Assembly (NCBI RefSeq): GCF_002150765.1
Contig: NZ_MUYM01000084.1
Location: forward strand, 1 to 64,000
Source of the DNA: Lentzea kentuckyensis
Lineage (GTDB): Bacteria > Actinomycetota > Actinomycetes > Mycobacteriales > Pseudonocardiaceae
Direction of reading: 5' to 3'
Length of the DNA: 64,000 bases
Part shown: positions 1-7,530 of the stretch, piece after piece
How the letters are laid out: the number at the start of each line of letters is the position of its first letter
Position numbering within the stretch: position 1 is the stretch's first letter
Program-made: the position numbers and the translations under genes
Notes under the pieces: model-generated
What the model was told of the DNA's origin: nothing
Databases searched by the model: none
What the model saw: only the letters and a program-made list of their open reading frames with translations

Positions 1-12
1 CGCCCGTTCGGC

Positions 13-76
13 TTGATGGCGTCTGCAAGTACCGCCAACTCAACATCAACAGGCACTTTTCTACTACCAACAGGGC
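13..76. repeat. Repeat element copy 1, left part
   Basis: This 64-base block matches the reverse complement of 63211-63274 with about five mismatches. Its core GGCGTCTGCAAGTAC (18-32), extended to 41, is inverted again at 153-175, so the two arms bracket about 110 bases. A further hairpin lies inside (CGGTTCGTC at 101-109 against GACGAACCG at 114-122). Nothing in 1-239 looks coding. The stretch is best read as a non-autonomous palindromic repeat, or the remnant of a mobile element, in front of the SDR gene at 240. Confidence 0.65.
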
Positions 77-152
77 GGTTCTGGACGGAGGACACGGCAA
101 CGGTTCGTCGGGTGACGAACCGGTTGGGTGTAGTTGAGGGCGATTCGATCAA

Positions 153-230
153 GAGTTGGTGGTACTTGCAGACGCGCTCGGCATCAACGAGTCGTGAGGT
201 TTCGGACAAGACTTCTGGGCAGGTGCTTAG
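153..230. repeat. Repeat element copy 1, right part
   Basis: Bases 153-175 (starting GAGTTGGTGGTACTTGCAGA) are the inverted partner of 18-41. Bases 198-230 form a second 33-base motif (starting GGTTTCGGACAAGACTTCTG, ending TGCTTAG). The second motif recurs inverted at 62943-62975 with three mismatches, and directly at 63300-63332 in a more degenerate form. The first motif followed by the second at similar spacing also occurs at 63246-63332. The block stops ten bases before the GTG of the next gene, so it probably carries or disturbs that gene's promoter. Confidence 0.6.
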
Positions 231-239
231 CTTTGTGGC

Positions 240-878
240 GTGAAGATCGTGGTATTTGGTCCGACCGGCATGGTCGGCCAGGGTGCGCTGCGCGAGTGTC
301 TGCTCGACCCGGAGGTCGACTCGGTCGTGACGGTCGGGCGGTCCGCTCTGGCCGCTACCGATCCGAAGCAGCGGCACGTCGTGCACGCGGACTTCAGCGA
401 CCTGACCCCGATCGCTGATCAGCTGGCCGACGCCGACGCGTGTTTCTATTGCATGGGCGTGACATCGGCGGGTCTGAGCGAGGCCGAGTACCTGCCCGTG
501 ACGCACGACTACGCGCTTGAAGCCGCGCGTGTTGTTGGTGGCACGTATGTGTACGTGTCCGGCGAAGGCGCCAACGCCGAGAGCAACACCATGTGGGCTC
601 GGGTGAAAGGGCGCACGGAGAACGAGTTGCTGGCGCTGGACCGGCGGGTGTTCGTGGTGCGGCCGGGGTTCATCCAGCCGCGGCACGGGATCACCTCGCG
701 GACCCGGATCTACCGGTACCTCTACTCGTGGTCGGCGTGGCTTTTCCCGGTGCTGAAGAAGGTGGCGCCCAGGTACGTCACGACCACCGAGCACCTCGGC
801 CGCGCCATGGTGGCGCTGGCCAAGGGTGCCCAGGCTCCGAAGCTGTTGCGCAGCGCCGAGATCAACCGGCTGGCTTGA
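240..878 (+). CDS. Atypical short-chain dehydrogenase (NAD(P)H-binding, TIP30-like)
   Basis: A 212-residue protein starting at GTG. The N-terminal GPTGMVGQG (residues 7-15) is the dinucleotide-binding glycine loop of a Rossmann fold. A YVSGEG segment and the later RVKGRTEN give the Tyr and Lys expected of extended or atypical SDRs of the NmrA/TIP30 type, often annotated as nucleoside-diphosphate-sugar epimerases. The substrate is unknown. The start is taken from the glycine loop being at the extreme N-terminus. The gene lies directly behind the repeat element, and its last 17 bases overlap the end of the convergent isochorismatase gene. Confidence 0.8.
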   Translation: MKIVVFGPTGMVGQGALRECLLDPEVDSVVTVGRSALAATDPKQRHVVHADFSDLTPIADQLADADACFYCMGVTSAGLSEAEYLPVTHDYALEAARVVGGTYVYVSGEGANAESNTMWARVKGRTENELLALDRRVFVVRPGFIQPRHGITSRTRIYRYLYSWSAWLFPVLKKVAPRYVTTTEHLGRAMVALAKGAQAPKLLRSAEINRLA

Positions 879-1422
879 AGGCCTCCTCCGTCTTGACCAC
901 GCCCGCCTCACGGCCCGGCGCGGTGTGGTTCTCCCAGTAGAGGTTGGTGTGCGCGATGACCTTGTCCGGCGTGGGCGCGCCCCACTCGGACAGGTCCTCG
1001 GTGGTGTGCGCGTCGCTCACCAGCTTGGCGTCGTAGCCGCGCACGATGGCGCCGTGCAGGGTCGAGCGGATGCACTCGTCGGTCTGCGCGCCGGACACCA
1101 CGAGGCTGCCGATGCCCTTGGCCGCCAGCACTTCCTCCAGGTCGGTCGCTTCGAACGAGTCGGCGTAGGTCTTGTGCACCACCGGTTCGCCGTCGGCGAG
1201 CTTGAGCTCGGGGACGAACTGCCAGCCGTCGGACTCCTTGGGCATGTGCTCGGGGTTGCTGTGCTGCACCCACACGACGTCGACGCCGGCCGCACGCGCC
1301 TTGTCCACCAGGACGGCCACGTTCGCCACGACCTCGTCGCGGTTGTGGGCGTGGTTCACCACGCCGTTCTGCACGTCGATCACGAGCAACGCGGTGTTGG
1401 GGCGGTTCGAAAGAGTCGTCAC
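862..1422 (-). CDS. Isochorismatase-family cysteine hydrolase
   Basis: A 186-residue cytoplasmic hydrolase of the isochorismatase/nicotinamidase fold. The catalytic triad is visible: Asp in LLVIDVQNG near the N-terminus, Lys in VVHKTYADSF, and Cys in QTDECIRSTL. The substrate cannot be read from sequence; nicotinamide-like amides or carbamates are typical. I start at GTG 1422 rather than upstream codons because a PafBC-type promoter at 1430-1452 puts the expected transcription start within about one base of this codon, giving a leaderless mRNA. It is the third gene of a same-strand run but likely has its own DNA-damage promoter. The 3' end overlaps the SDR gene by 17 bases. Confidence 0.85.
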   Translation of the reverse strand: MTTLSNRPNTALLVIDVQNGVVNHAHNRDEVVANVAVLVDKARAAGVDVVWVQHSNPEHMPKESDGWQFVPELKLADGEPVVHKTYADSFEATDLEEVLAAKGIGSLVVSGAQTDECIRSTLHGAIVRGYDAKLVSDAHTTEDLSEWGAPTPDKVIAHTNLYWENHTAPGREAGVVKTEEAFKPAG

Positions 1423-1429
1423 GCGGGTC

Positions 1430-1452
1430 ACACTATGCCTGGGGTCTGACAA
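1430..1452 (-). promoter_or_regulatory. PafBC-type (RecA-independent DNA-damage) promoter
   Basis: Reading the minus strand: TTGTCAGAC (1452-1444), an 8-base spacer, then TAGTGT (1435-1430). This follows the mycobacterial PafBC/RecA-NDp layout, tTGTCRgtg-N8-TAnnnT. The predicted start of transcription, about seven bases beyond the -10, falls at or next to GTG 1422. The -35 lies only a few bases from the stop codon of the upstream regulator gene. No experiment is implied. Confidence 0.65.
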
Positions 1453-1455
1453 TTT

Positions 1456-2358
1456 TCAGCGCGAACGCAGGCGGCGCAACATCCGGGCGTCCTCGAAGCC
1501 GACGTTCCGCGCTGCTGTCTCGACGGTGGCGCCTTGACCGATGAGGTGTTCGGCCCGTTCGACGCGCAACGCTTGTTGGTACTTCAACGGCGTCATGCCT
1601 GTCGCACGGCCGAACAAGCGCGTGACGGTTCGTTCGCTGCATCCGGCCGCCACAGCCAGTTCGGCCAACGACAGACGGTCCGCGAGCCGTGACTCGATGA
1701 CGTCTTGGATGCGGTGCACCGTTTCGTTGACGTGCGACCGGTGCCGCAACAGCACACTGGCTTGCTGGTCGTCACCGTTCCTGCGCGCGTAGACGACCAT
1801 CGTGCGTGCGATCGCGGCGGCCACAGAAGGTCCGTGGCGCACAGCAACGAGATGCAACGCCAAGTCGATGCCACTCGCGATGCCGGCGGACGTCACGACC
1901 CGGTTGTCCTCAACGAACAGAACATCGCGCACGACCCGTGCGGCCGGGTAGCGCCGTTCGAGTTCCTCCTGCAGTTCGTGGTGCGTGGTGCACCTGTGGC
2001 CATCGAGCAGGCCGGCGCGCCCCAAGATTTCCGCACCGGCACACACACTCGCGACCGTGCCACCGCTGGCGTGGTGCGCGCGCAACCATTCCAACGCGCG
2101 CGCACTCAACGGCCCGGTACCGACGATTTTCGGCGAACGCCACCCCGGCACGAACACGAGGTCGTGCACGTCGAGAGAGGGCAACTCGGACGACGTACCC
2201 AGCGGCACGCCCTGATGGCTGAGCACGGAGTCCGAGTCACCCACGTACGACAACTCGTAGCCCCTCACGAGGTCGGCCGCGCTGGAGAACACCTGCGCCG
2301 GCCCCGCGAGGTCGAGCAGGTGCACTCCAGGAACGAGCAGAAAAACGACTCTGGTCAC
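1456..2358 (-). CDS. GlxA-like transcriptional regulator (DJ-1/PfpI domain + AraC HTH)
   Basis: A 300-residue regulator. Residues about 1-180 have the DJ-1/PfpI glutaminase-like fold (opening VVFLLVPGVHLLDLAGPAQV, with SVCAGAEILG as the nucleophile-elbow region). Residues about 210-300 are a double helix-turn-helix of the AraC/XylS type (ELAVAAGCSERTVTRLF, then NVGFEDARMLRR). Such proteins usually act as ligand-responsive activators of neighbouring catabolic genes. The GTG start overlaps the stop of the upstream isochorismatase-fold gene by four bases (GTGA), so the two are translationally coupled. Natural targets are the two flanking hydrolase genes; this is inference. Confidence 0.85.
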   Translation of the reverse strand: MTRVVFLLVPGVHLLDLAGPAQVFSSAADLVRGYELSYVGDSDSVLSHQGVPLGTSSELPSLDVHDLVFVPGWRSPKIVGTGPLSARALEWLRAHHASGGTVASVCAGAEILGRAGLLDGHRCTTHHELQEELERRYPAARVVRDVLFVEDNRVVTSAGIASGIDLALHLVAVRHGPSVAAAIARTMVVYARRNGDDQQASVLLRHRSHVNETVHRIQDVIESRLADRLSLAELAVAAGCSERTVTRLFGRATGMTPLKYQQALRVERAEHLIGQGATVETAARNVGFEDARMLRRLRSR

Positions 2359-2903
2359 GATCCGGTCAGCGTAGCGACATCCGAGATCCGCGCGAACCGA
2401 CCCGCCAGCACGTACTCGGTCCGCTCGATGATCTCCTCAACGCCCAGCACCTTCCCGGTCCGCCAGTGCGGCAACGGCGTGGTGGCGGTCGCGTCCGTCA
2501 CGAACGTCATGTCGAACCCGAGATCCGACCCGACCCGCGTGGTCGTCTCGCAGCACTGCTCGGTCCGGATACCACTGATCAGCAGCTCGCGAACGCCGTG
2601 CTGGGTCAGCGTCTGCTGCAGGTTGGTCGTGGTGAACGCGTTGTGCGACGTCTTGGTCAGGATCTGCTCGTCGTCCAGCGGCTTGAGCCCGTCGATCAGC
2701 CGCACGTGCCCGAGCGCGGGGTCGAACACGCCGCCGCTGCCGGGCTCGGAGTGCAGCACCCACACCACCAGGTCGCCCGCGTCCCGCGACAGGTCGACCA
2801 GCTGGTTCACCTTGCCGACGATGTCCGGGTTGGACGTGTCCGCCCAGTTGGCGCGCTGGCGGAACGACTCCTGCACGTCGATGACGATCAATGCTCGCTT
2901 CAT
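2355..2903 (-). CDS. Isochorismatase-family cysteine hydrolase (second copy)
   Basis: A 182-residue hydrolase of the same fold as the product of 862-1422 but clearly divergent from it. It has the N-terminal ALIVIDVQESF with the catalytic Asp, Lys in ILTKTSHNAF, and Cys in IRTEQCCETT. The start is the ATG directly before KRALIVIDVQ; seven upstream in-frame residues look non-coding. It is the first gene of the coupled pair with the GlxA-like regulator. The 90 bases between it and the divergent membrane-protein gene at 2994 must hold the promoters for both. The substrate is unknown. Confidence 0.82.
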   Translation of the reverse strand: MKRALIVIDVQESFRQRANWADTSNPDIVGKVNQLVDLSRDAGDLVVWVLHSEPGSGGVFDPALGHVRLIDGLKPLDDEQILTKTSHNAFTTTNLQQTLTQHGVRELLISGIRTEQCCETTTRVGSDLGFDMTFVTDATATTPLPHWRTGKVLGVEEIIERTEYVLAGRFARISDVATLTGS

Positions 2904-2993
2904 GCCACCAAGCCTCGCGGCCACGGCAGTGCGCGAACAGGCACGGCCTGGGCGGGGAGCGGACGGATCCGGTCACCGTGCGAAGATCGGGAT

Positions 2994-3896
2994 GTGGACT
3001 TACGCGTGCTGGCCGGTGACCCCGCCGACCCGTTGCTCGGCGCTCAGGTGACGGTGACCGTGGGAGGGGAGGAGCCCGACGGGTACGCCGTGCCGTTCGT
3101 ACGGGTCACGAAGGGCGAGGTGCGCAGACTCCTCGTGGGGCAGGCACGCACAGACGGCGACCGGATCGACGTCACGGTCCGCGCGGCGTGGCGGGAGAAC
3201 GGTGGCTGGCACCGCGAGTCGTGGCCGGGGGACGACGTGGCGGAACTGCTGAAGGACCCCGCGCACCCCGTGCAGGGCGACAAGGGCGCCGTCATCGCCA
3301 AGGCCATCGCCGAGGGGTCGCGGAACACCGTCGCGGAGCTGCGCGGGCTGCGCTACGAGATGGAACGTCAGGTCGCGGACCTGTTGGCGCAGCGCAGGAA
3401 CACGGCACTACGGCTGGTGATGGCGCAGCTCGTGGAACTGTCGATCGCGTTCAGCCGTGCTCGCGACCAGGCGCGTGACACGCTGCGCGAGGTCAGGGTG
3501 CCCGGTGTGGTGCGGCACTGCGAGGCGATCGACGTCGAGCTCGGCGAGGAGATCACCCGGCTGCAGTCGTTGCTGAGCAGCGTGTCGACGTTCGCCGTCG
3601 CGCAGGAGGGCGAGGCGCAGCAACGGTTCAACATGCTCGCCGCCGCCGCGGCCGCCGGGCTCGGTCTGCCCGCGCTGATCCTGTCGCTGTACGGCGCGGA
3701 CGACTACCTGCCGTTCACCTGGGACACGGCGTGGCGGGCACTGGCACCGATCGCGGGAGCGCTGACGCTGGCGGCGGGGATCATCCTGCAACGCATGCCC
3801 GGTCGCACCACCGCCAAGCAGTACCTGATGGCGCTGGGCCTCATCGCCGGCCTGATCGGCGTGTTGGGCACAGCGGGTTTCCTGGCACCGGGTTAG
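2994..3896 (+). CDS. Uncharacterised two-TM membrane protein with helical cytoplasmic region
   Basis: A 300-residue protein from a GTG at 2994 (VDLRVLAGDP). Residues 1-95 look like a small mixed domain with charged strands. Residues 100-210 are strongly helical and probably coiled. Two hydrophobic segments close the protein: roughly 212-228 (LAAAAAAGLGLPALILSLYG), another pair of helices around 245-262 and 275-297, and a short external loop. The arrangement of a long helical domain followed by C-terminal membrane helices recalls CorA-like proteins, but the diagnostic GMN signature is not present (YGAD stands in a similar place), so I do not call a transporter. It ends with a four-base convergent overlap with DUF2203. 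Confidence 0.6.
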   Translation: MDLRVLAGDPADPLLGAQVTVTVGGEEPDGYAVPFVRVTKGEVRRLLVGQARTDGDRIDVTVRAAWRENGGWHRESWPGDDVAELLKDPAHPVQGDKGAVIAKAIAEGSRNTVAELRGLRYEMERQVADLLAQRRNTALRLVMAQLVELSIAFSRARDQARDTLREVRVPGVVRHCEAIDVELGEEITRLQSLLSSVSTFAVAQEGEAQQRFNMLAAAAAAGLGLPALILSLYGADDYLPFTWDTAWRALAPIAGALTLAAGIILQRMPGRTTAKQYLMALGLIAGLIGVLGTAGFLAPG

Positions 3897-4234
3897 AGCG
3901 GGCGACGGCCCGCGAACCCCAGATCGGCCCGGTGGTACCAGCCGAGTTCACGGTCGCCCTCCAGCCAGCACAGCAGCACCGGCACGCCGTCCATCGAGGA
4001 CGGGAAGTCGACGAGCAACGGCGCGAAGCCCTTCAGTTCGGCGCCGGTCTGCTGGACGGACTCCATCAGCTCGTCCAGCCGGGCCTGCGCGGCCTTGAAC
4101 TCCGGCAGGCCGCCCAGCGACGAGGACCCGACGGCGAGCTCGGCCGCGTCGGCGCGCAGCCGGACGATCTCGTCCAGGACCGGCAGCAGCCGGGCGAGCT
4201 CGGCCTTGGCTTCGTCGAGGGTGAACAGATCCAC
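3893..4234 (-). CDS. DUF2203 family protein
   Basis: A 113-residue cytoplasmic protein opening VDLFTLDEAKAELARLLPVL, the typical start of DUF2203 proteins. A helical N-terminal half (residues 1-65) precedes a segment with FAPLLVDFPSSMDGVPVLLCW and the conserved LGWYHRADLGFAGR near the C-terminus. The family is small, conserved and uncharacterised. The GTG at 4234 is chosen because the conserved region starts right there; the longer in-frame ORF upstream is antisense to the aldo/keto reductase. It is divergent from that gene (18 bases between starts), so the pair shares a very short promoter region. Confidence 0.8.
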   Translation of the reverse strand: MDLFTLDEAKAELARLLPVLDEIVRLRADAAELAVGSSSLGGLPEFKAAQARLDELMESVQQTGAELKGFAPLLVDFPSSMDGVPVLLCWLEGDRELGWYHRADLGFAGRRPL

Positions 4235-4252
4235 GACACCAAGGCTGGCACA

Positions 4253-5134
4253 GTGGCAGGGGTGACGTGGCGACTGGGTGACCTCACCGTGAACCGGGTC
4301 GGCTTCGGCGCGATGCGTCTGCCGCAGCAGGGAGGCGCGTTCGACCCGGAGGCGAGACCGCGGGACCGCGCGCAGGCGATCGAGGTGCTGCGCAGGGCGG
4401 TCGAGCTGGGCGTCAACCACATCGACACCGCCGCCTTCTACTTCTCCGCCACCAGGTCCGCGAACGAGCTGATCAACAGCGCGCTCTCGCCGTACCCGGA
4501 CGACCTGGTGATCGTCACCAAGGTCGGGCCCAGCCGCACGCCGCAGGGGGAGTGGCTGCCGCTCGCGACGCCGGGACAGCTCAGGGGACAGGTGGAGGAG
4601 AACCTGAGGCAGCTCGGGCGGGACCACCTCGACGTGGTCAACCTGCGGGTGAGCGGGCTGGACGACGTCAGCGCTCACTTCGAGCAGCTCGCGGAACTCC
4701 AGCGGGACGGACTGATCCGGCACCTCGGGTTGTCGAACGTCAAGCCGCACCACCTCGACCAAGCGCAGCGGATCGCTGAGGTCGTGTGCGTGCAGAACTC
4801 GTACGGGCTTGGCCATCACCCGGAACAGGAGGAGTTCATCGGCGTGTGCGGTGAGCGCAACGTCGCGTACGTGCCGTTCTTCGCGCTGACCGGGGCCGCC
4901 AAGGAGGCCGGTGGGCAGCAGGAGGACGACGAGGTCAGCGAGATCGCCAGGGCCCACGACGCCTCGCCCGCCCAGGTCCGGCTGGCCTGGACGCTGGCCA
5001 GAGGGCCGCACGTGCTGGTCATCCCCGGCACGGGCGACCCGGGACATCTCCAGCAGAACGTCGAGGCGGGCGAACTCCGGCTCACCTCCTGGGAACTCGC
5101 CCGCCTCGACGCGCTGCACCTCAACGACGGCTGA
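4253..5134 (+). CDS. Aldo/keto reductase
   Basis: A 293-residue TIM-barrel NAD(P)H-dependent oxidoreductase. HIDTAAFY carries the catalytic Asp and Tyr and VIVTKVG the catalytic Lys. The usual active-site His strand reads DHLDVVNLRVSG, with Asn-Leu-Arg where a His is common, so the reaction may differ from classical carbonyl reduction. C-terminal motifs for cofactor binding are present (VLVIPGTGDPGHLQQNV). Start: GTG at 4253; a second in-frame GTG at 4262 is equally possible. The gene overlaps the convergent exporter permease by 14 bases at its 3' end. Confidence 0.85.
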   Translation: MAGVTWRLGDLTVNRVGFGAMRLPQQGGAFDPEARPRDRAQAIEVLRRAVELGVNHIDTAAFYFSATRSANELINSALSPYPDDLVIVTKVGPSRTPQGEWLPLATPGQLRGQVEENLRQLGRDHLDVVNLRVSGLDDVSAHFEQLAELQRDGLIRHLGLSNVKPHHLDQAQRIAEVVCVQNSYGLGHHPEQEEFIGVCGERNVAYVPFFALTGAAKEAGGQQEDDEVSEIARAHDASPAQVRLAWTLARGPHVLVIPGTGDPGHLQQNVEAGELRLTSWELARLDALHLNDG

Positions 5135-5864
5135 TCCGGCCGAACAACCAGGTGGCCCACCCGAAAGCCACCACCAGCAGCCCGCCCGACCACGCCAGTG
5201 CGAGCCAGCCCGACTGCGGCGAGGCACCGTTCAGCAGCGCCCGCACGGTCTCGATCACCGGCGTGATCGGCTGGTGTTCGCTGAACGCCCGCAGCACCGC
5301 CGGCATCGTCTCGACCGGCACGAACGCGCTGCTCAGGTACGGCAGGAACAGCATGAAGAACCCCAGCAGGCTCGCGGACTCGACGGTCCGCGCGATCACG
5401 CCGACGCCGGCCGCGAGCCACGACAGCGCGAGCACGTAGAGCAGCAGCAGACCCATCGCCAGGAGCCACGAGCCCAGCGAGGCCGACGGCCGGAAGCCCA
5501 TCAGCAGTGCGACCAGCACGACCGCGAACGTGGCCACGGTGTTGCGGGCGACGGACGCGGTGACGTGACCGGTGAGGACGGCGAAGCCGCTGATCGGCAT
5601 CGAGCGGAAGCGGTCGACGACGCCGTTCTTCATGTCGTCGGCCACCGACATCGCGGTGGAGGTGGCGCCGTACCCGGTGCACAGCACCATGATCCCGGGC
5701 ACCACATAGTCCACATAGGACTCCACATGCCTGATCGCGCCGCCGAACACGTACACGAACAACGCCATCATCAGCACCGGCAACAGGATCGACATGATCG
5801 CGACGTCGAGGTTGCGGCGGCTCAGCCGGATGCTGCGGCCGGCCATCGTCAGCGACGCGGTCAT
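5121..5864 (-). CDS. ABC-2 type exporter permease (DrrB-like)
   Basis: A 247-residue integral membrane protein with about six hydrophobic helices, in the ABC-2/DrrB family. The typical segment near the middle (VADDMKNGVVDRFRSMPIS) is the conserved amphipathic loop of drug exporters of this type. It overlaps the upstream ATPase gene by four bases (ATGA), so the two form one exporter. Expression is probably controlled by the divergent TetR gene through the operators at 6785-6827. The substrate is unknown; daunorubicin-type family names reflect ancestry only. Confidence 0.88.
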   Translation of the reverse strand: MTASLTMAGRSIRLSRRNLDVAIMSILLPVLMMALFVYVFGGAIRHVESYVDYVVPGIMVLCTGYGATSTAMSVADDMKNGVVDRFRSMPISGFAVLTGHVTASVARNTVATFAVVLVALLMGFRPSASLGSWLLAMGLLLLYVLALSWLAAGVGVIARTVESASLLGFFMLFLPYLSSAFVPVETMPAVLRAFSEHQPITPVIETVRALLNGASPQSGWLALAWSGGLLVVAFGWATWLFGRISRR

Positions 5865-6769
5865 GCGGCCACCGCCGTCAACGTGGTGAAGACGTCGTCC
5901 AGCGTCGGACGGTGCGTGGACACCCGCAACACGCTCACCCGAGCCGCCACCAGGTCGTCCAGCACGCGATGCACATGGGAAGCGCTGCCGTCCGACGGCA
6001 CGCTCAACATCAATCCGTCCATCACGCCACCGACCACGGCGTGAGCGCGCGAAGTGTCCTCGAAAGACTCGAAAGTCAGGTCCAGCCGGGTGCCGCCGAC
6101 CGAGTTCTTCAACGCGTCCGCGGTGCCGTCCGCGACGACGCTTCCGTTGTGCAGCACCACGATCCGGTCGGCGAGGCGGTCGGCCTCCTCCAGGTACTGG
6201 GTGGTGAGGAAGATCGTCACGCCGTCACGCACCAGGTCGCCGATCGCGTCCCACATCGTCGTGCGGCTCACCGGGTCGAGGCCGGTCGTCGGTTCGTCCA
6301 GGAACAGCAGTCGCGGCCGGGCGACCAGGCTCATCGCCAGGTCCAGCCGCCGTCGCATGCCTCCGGAGTACGTCCGCACCCGCCGGTCCGCCGCGTCCAC
6401 CAGGTCGAACCGCTCCAGCAGCTCCAACGCTCGCGAACGTGCCGCTGACCTGGCGAAACGCCGCAGTCGCGCGATCATGACCAGGTTCTCGCGGCCGGTC
6501 TGCTCCTCGTCCACGGCCGCGTACTGCCCGGTCAGGCTGATCACGCCGCGCACCGACGTGGCCGCGCGCACCACGTCGAACCCGCAGACGCGCGCCGAAC
6601 CGTCGTCAGGCCTGGTCAGCGTGCTCAGGATGCGGATCGTGGTGGTCTTGCCCGCCCCGTTCGGCCCCAGCAGGGCGAGCACCGATCCCTCGGACACCTT
6701 CAAATCCAGGTCGTTGAGGACGGTCTGCGAGCCGTACCTCTTCGTCAAACCCTCTGTCTCGACGATCAT
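5861..6769 (-). CDS. ABC exporter ATP-binding protein (DrrA-like)
   Basis: A 302-residue nucleotide-binding subunit. Walker A is GPNGAGKTT (about residues 35-43), the signature is TYSGGMRRRLD, and Walker B plus D-loop is LLFLDEPTTGLDP. The roughly 80-residue C-terminal extension is typical of DrrA-type exporters. I start at ATG 6769: it has an AGGGGG ribosome site eight bases upstream, and the conserved MIVETEGLTKRYG opens there. The longer ORF would run through the operator palindromes. It is first in the two-gene exporter operon, divergent from its putative TetR repressor. Confidence 0.9.
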   Translation of the reverse strand: MIVETEGLTKRYGSQTVLNDLDLKVSEGSVLALLGPNGAGKTTTIRILSTLTRPDDGSARVCGFDVVRAATSVRGVISLTGQYAAVDEEQTGRENLVMIARLRRFARSAARSRALELLERFDLVDAADRRVRTYSGGMRRRLDLAMSLVARPRLLFLDEPTTGLDPVSRTTMWDAIGDLVRDGVTIFLTTQYLEEADRLADRIVVLHNGSVVADGTADALKNSVGGTRLDLTFESFEDTSRAHAVVGGVMDGLMLSVPSDGSASHVHRVLDDLVAARVSVLRVSTHRPTLDDVFTTLTAVAA

Positions 6770-6784
6770 CGAAACCCCCTTTAT

Positions 6785-6827
6785 GCGTACCTCATACGCA
6801 AAACCTGAATTAGCGTATGACATACGC
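6785..6827. promoter_or_regulatory. Paired TetR operators between exporter and regulator
   Basis: Two 15-base palindromes lie in the divergent gap: GCGTACCTCATACGC (6785-6799) and GCGTATGACATACGC (6813-6827). Both read GCGTA-N3-CATACGC and they are 28 bases apart centre to centre, close to three helical turns less a few degrees. The second is a perfect palindrome around one base. They cover the region where both promoters should lie, so a TetR dimer pair here would control exporter and regulator together. Confidence 0.75.
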
Positions 6828-6846
6828 ATCTGTTTGACTAGGGGGC

Positions 6847-7530
6847 ATGAAGAGGGGGCGCAAGCCGACCATCGACGCCGCCGACATCACGCGGGCGGCC
6901 ATCGCGGTCGCGGACGCCGAGGGGCTCGCCGCCGTGTCGATGGCACGCGTCGCGGCGGAGCTGGGCAACGCCACGATGGCGCTCTACCGGCACGTGAAGA
7001 GCAAGGACGAACTGCTCACGTTGATGTGGGACGCGGCGATGGAGGAACCGCCTCCGCTGCCGGACGGCGACTGGCGCGACCAGCTCGGGTTCTGGGCGAA
7101 AGCGGTGCTCACGGCCATCGGCAGGCGCCCGTGGTTCATGCAGATCCCGATCAGCGGCCCGCCGGTCGGCCCGAAGAACCTCGCCTGGCTCGACAGGGCG
7201 CTCAGCGCCCTCGAAGGTGTGCCGCTGGAGCCGAGGGAGAAGGTCGGCATCGTGATGGGCCTGTCGACCTTCGTGCAGGGTGAGGCGCGGCTCACCTTCA
7301 CGCTGTCCCAGGGCTACCAGGAGAACCCGGCTCAGTTCAACCACCAGTACGGGCAGGCGTTGCGCGAGGTGGTCGACCCTCGCGGGATGCCCTCGCTCGC
7401 CAAGGTCGTCGCGGCCGGTGTGTTCGACGTGGACGACGTTCTCGGCGTCGAGGACATCGGGGCGGACTTCGACTTCGGCCTGAACCTGTTCCTGGAAGGC
7501 GTCGCGGCACACGTCAGGGGGCGCGCATGA
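6847..7530 (+). CDS. TetR/AcrR family repressor
   Basis: A 227-residue regulator. The N-terminal HTH spans about residues 10-55 (ITRAAIAVADAEGLAAVSMA, then the recognition helix region NATMALYRHVKSKDELL). The C-terminal ligand-binding region is of the TetR_C type seen in drug-efflux regulators. ATG 6847 has an AGGGGG ribosome site. It is divergent from the DrrAB-like exporter, with two matching palindromes between them, so local repression of the exporter is the natural reading. It overlaps the MobA-like gene by four bases (ATGA), which is an unusual downstream partner for an efflux regulator. Confidence 0.88.
   Translation: MKRGRKPTIDAADITRAAIAVADAEGLAAVSMARVAAELGNATMALYRHVKSKDELLTLMWDAAMEEPPPLPDGDWRDQLGFWAKAVLTAIGRRPWFMQIPISGPPVGPKNLAWLDRALSALEGVPLEPREKVGIVMGLSTFVQGEARLTFTLSQGYQENPAQFNHQYGQALREVVDPRGMPSLAKVVAAGVFDVDDVLGVEDIGADFDFGLNLFLEGVAAHVRGRA

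Noticed and set aside
1..240. Small ORFs in the left repeat region (for example from 13)
   Set aside because: They read through inverted repeat arms shared with 63211-63332 and encode the same SWWYLQT-like string in several places, which is the repeat being translated rather than a protein.
3893..5227. A 444-residue minus-strand ORF across the aldo/keto reductase
   Set aside because: Only its last 113 residues (DUF2203) have protein character. The rest is antisense to a gene with clear AKR motifs and is Arg/Val/Leu-rich in the way of GC-rich shadows.
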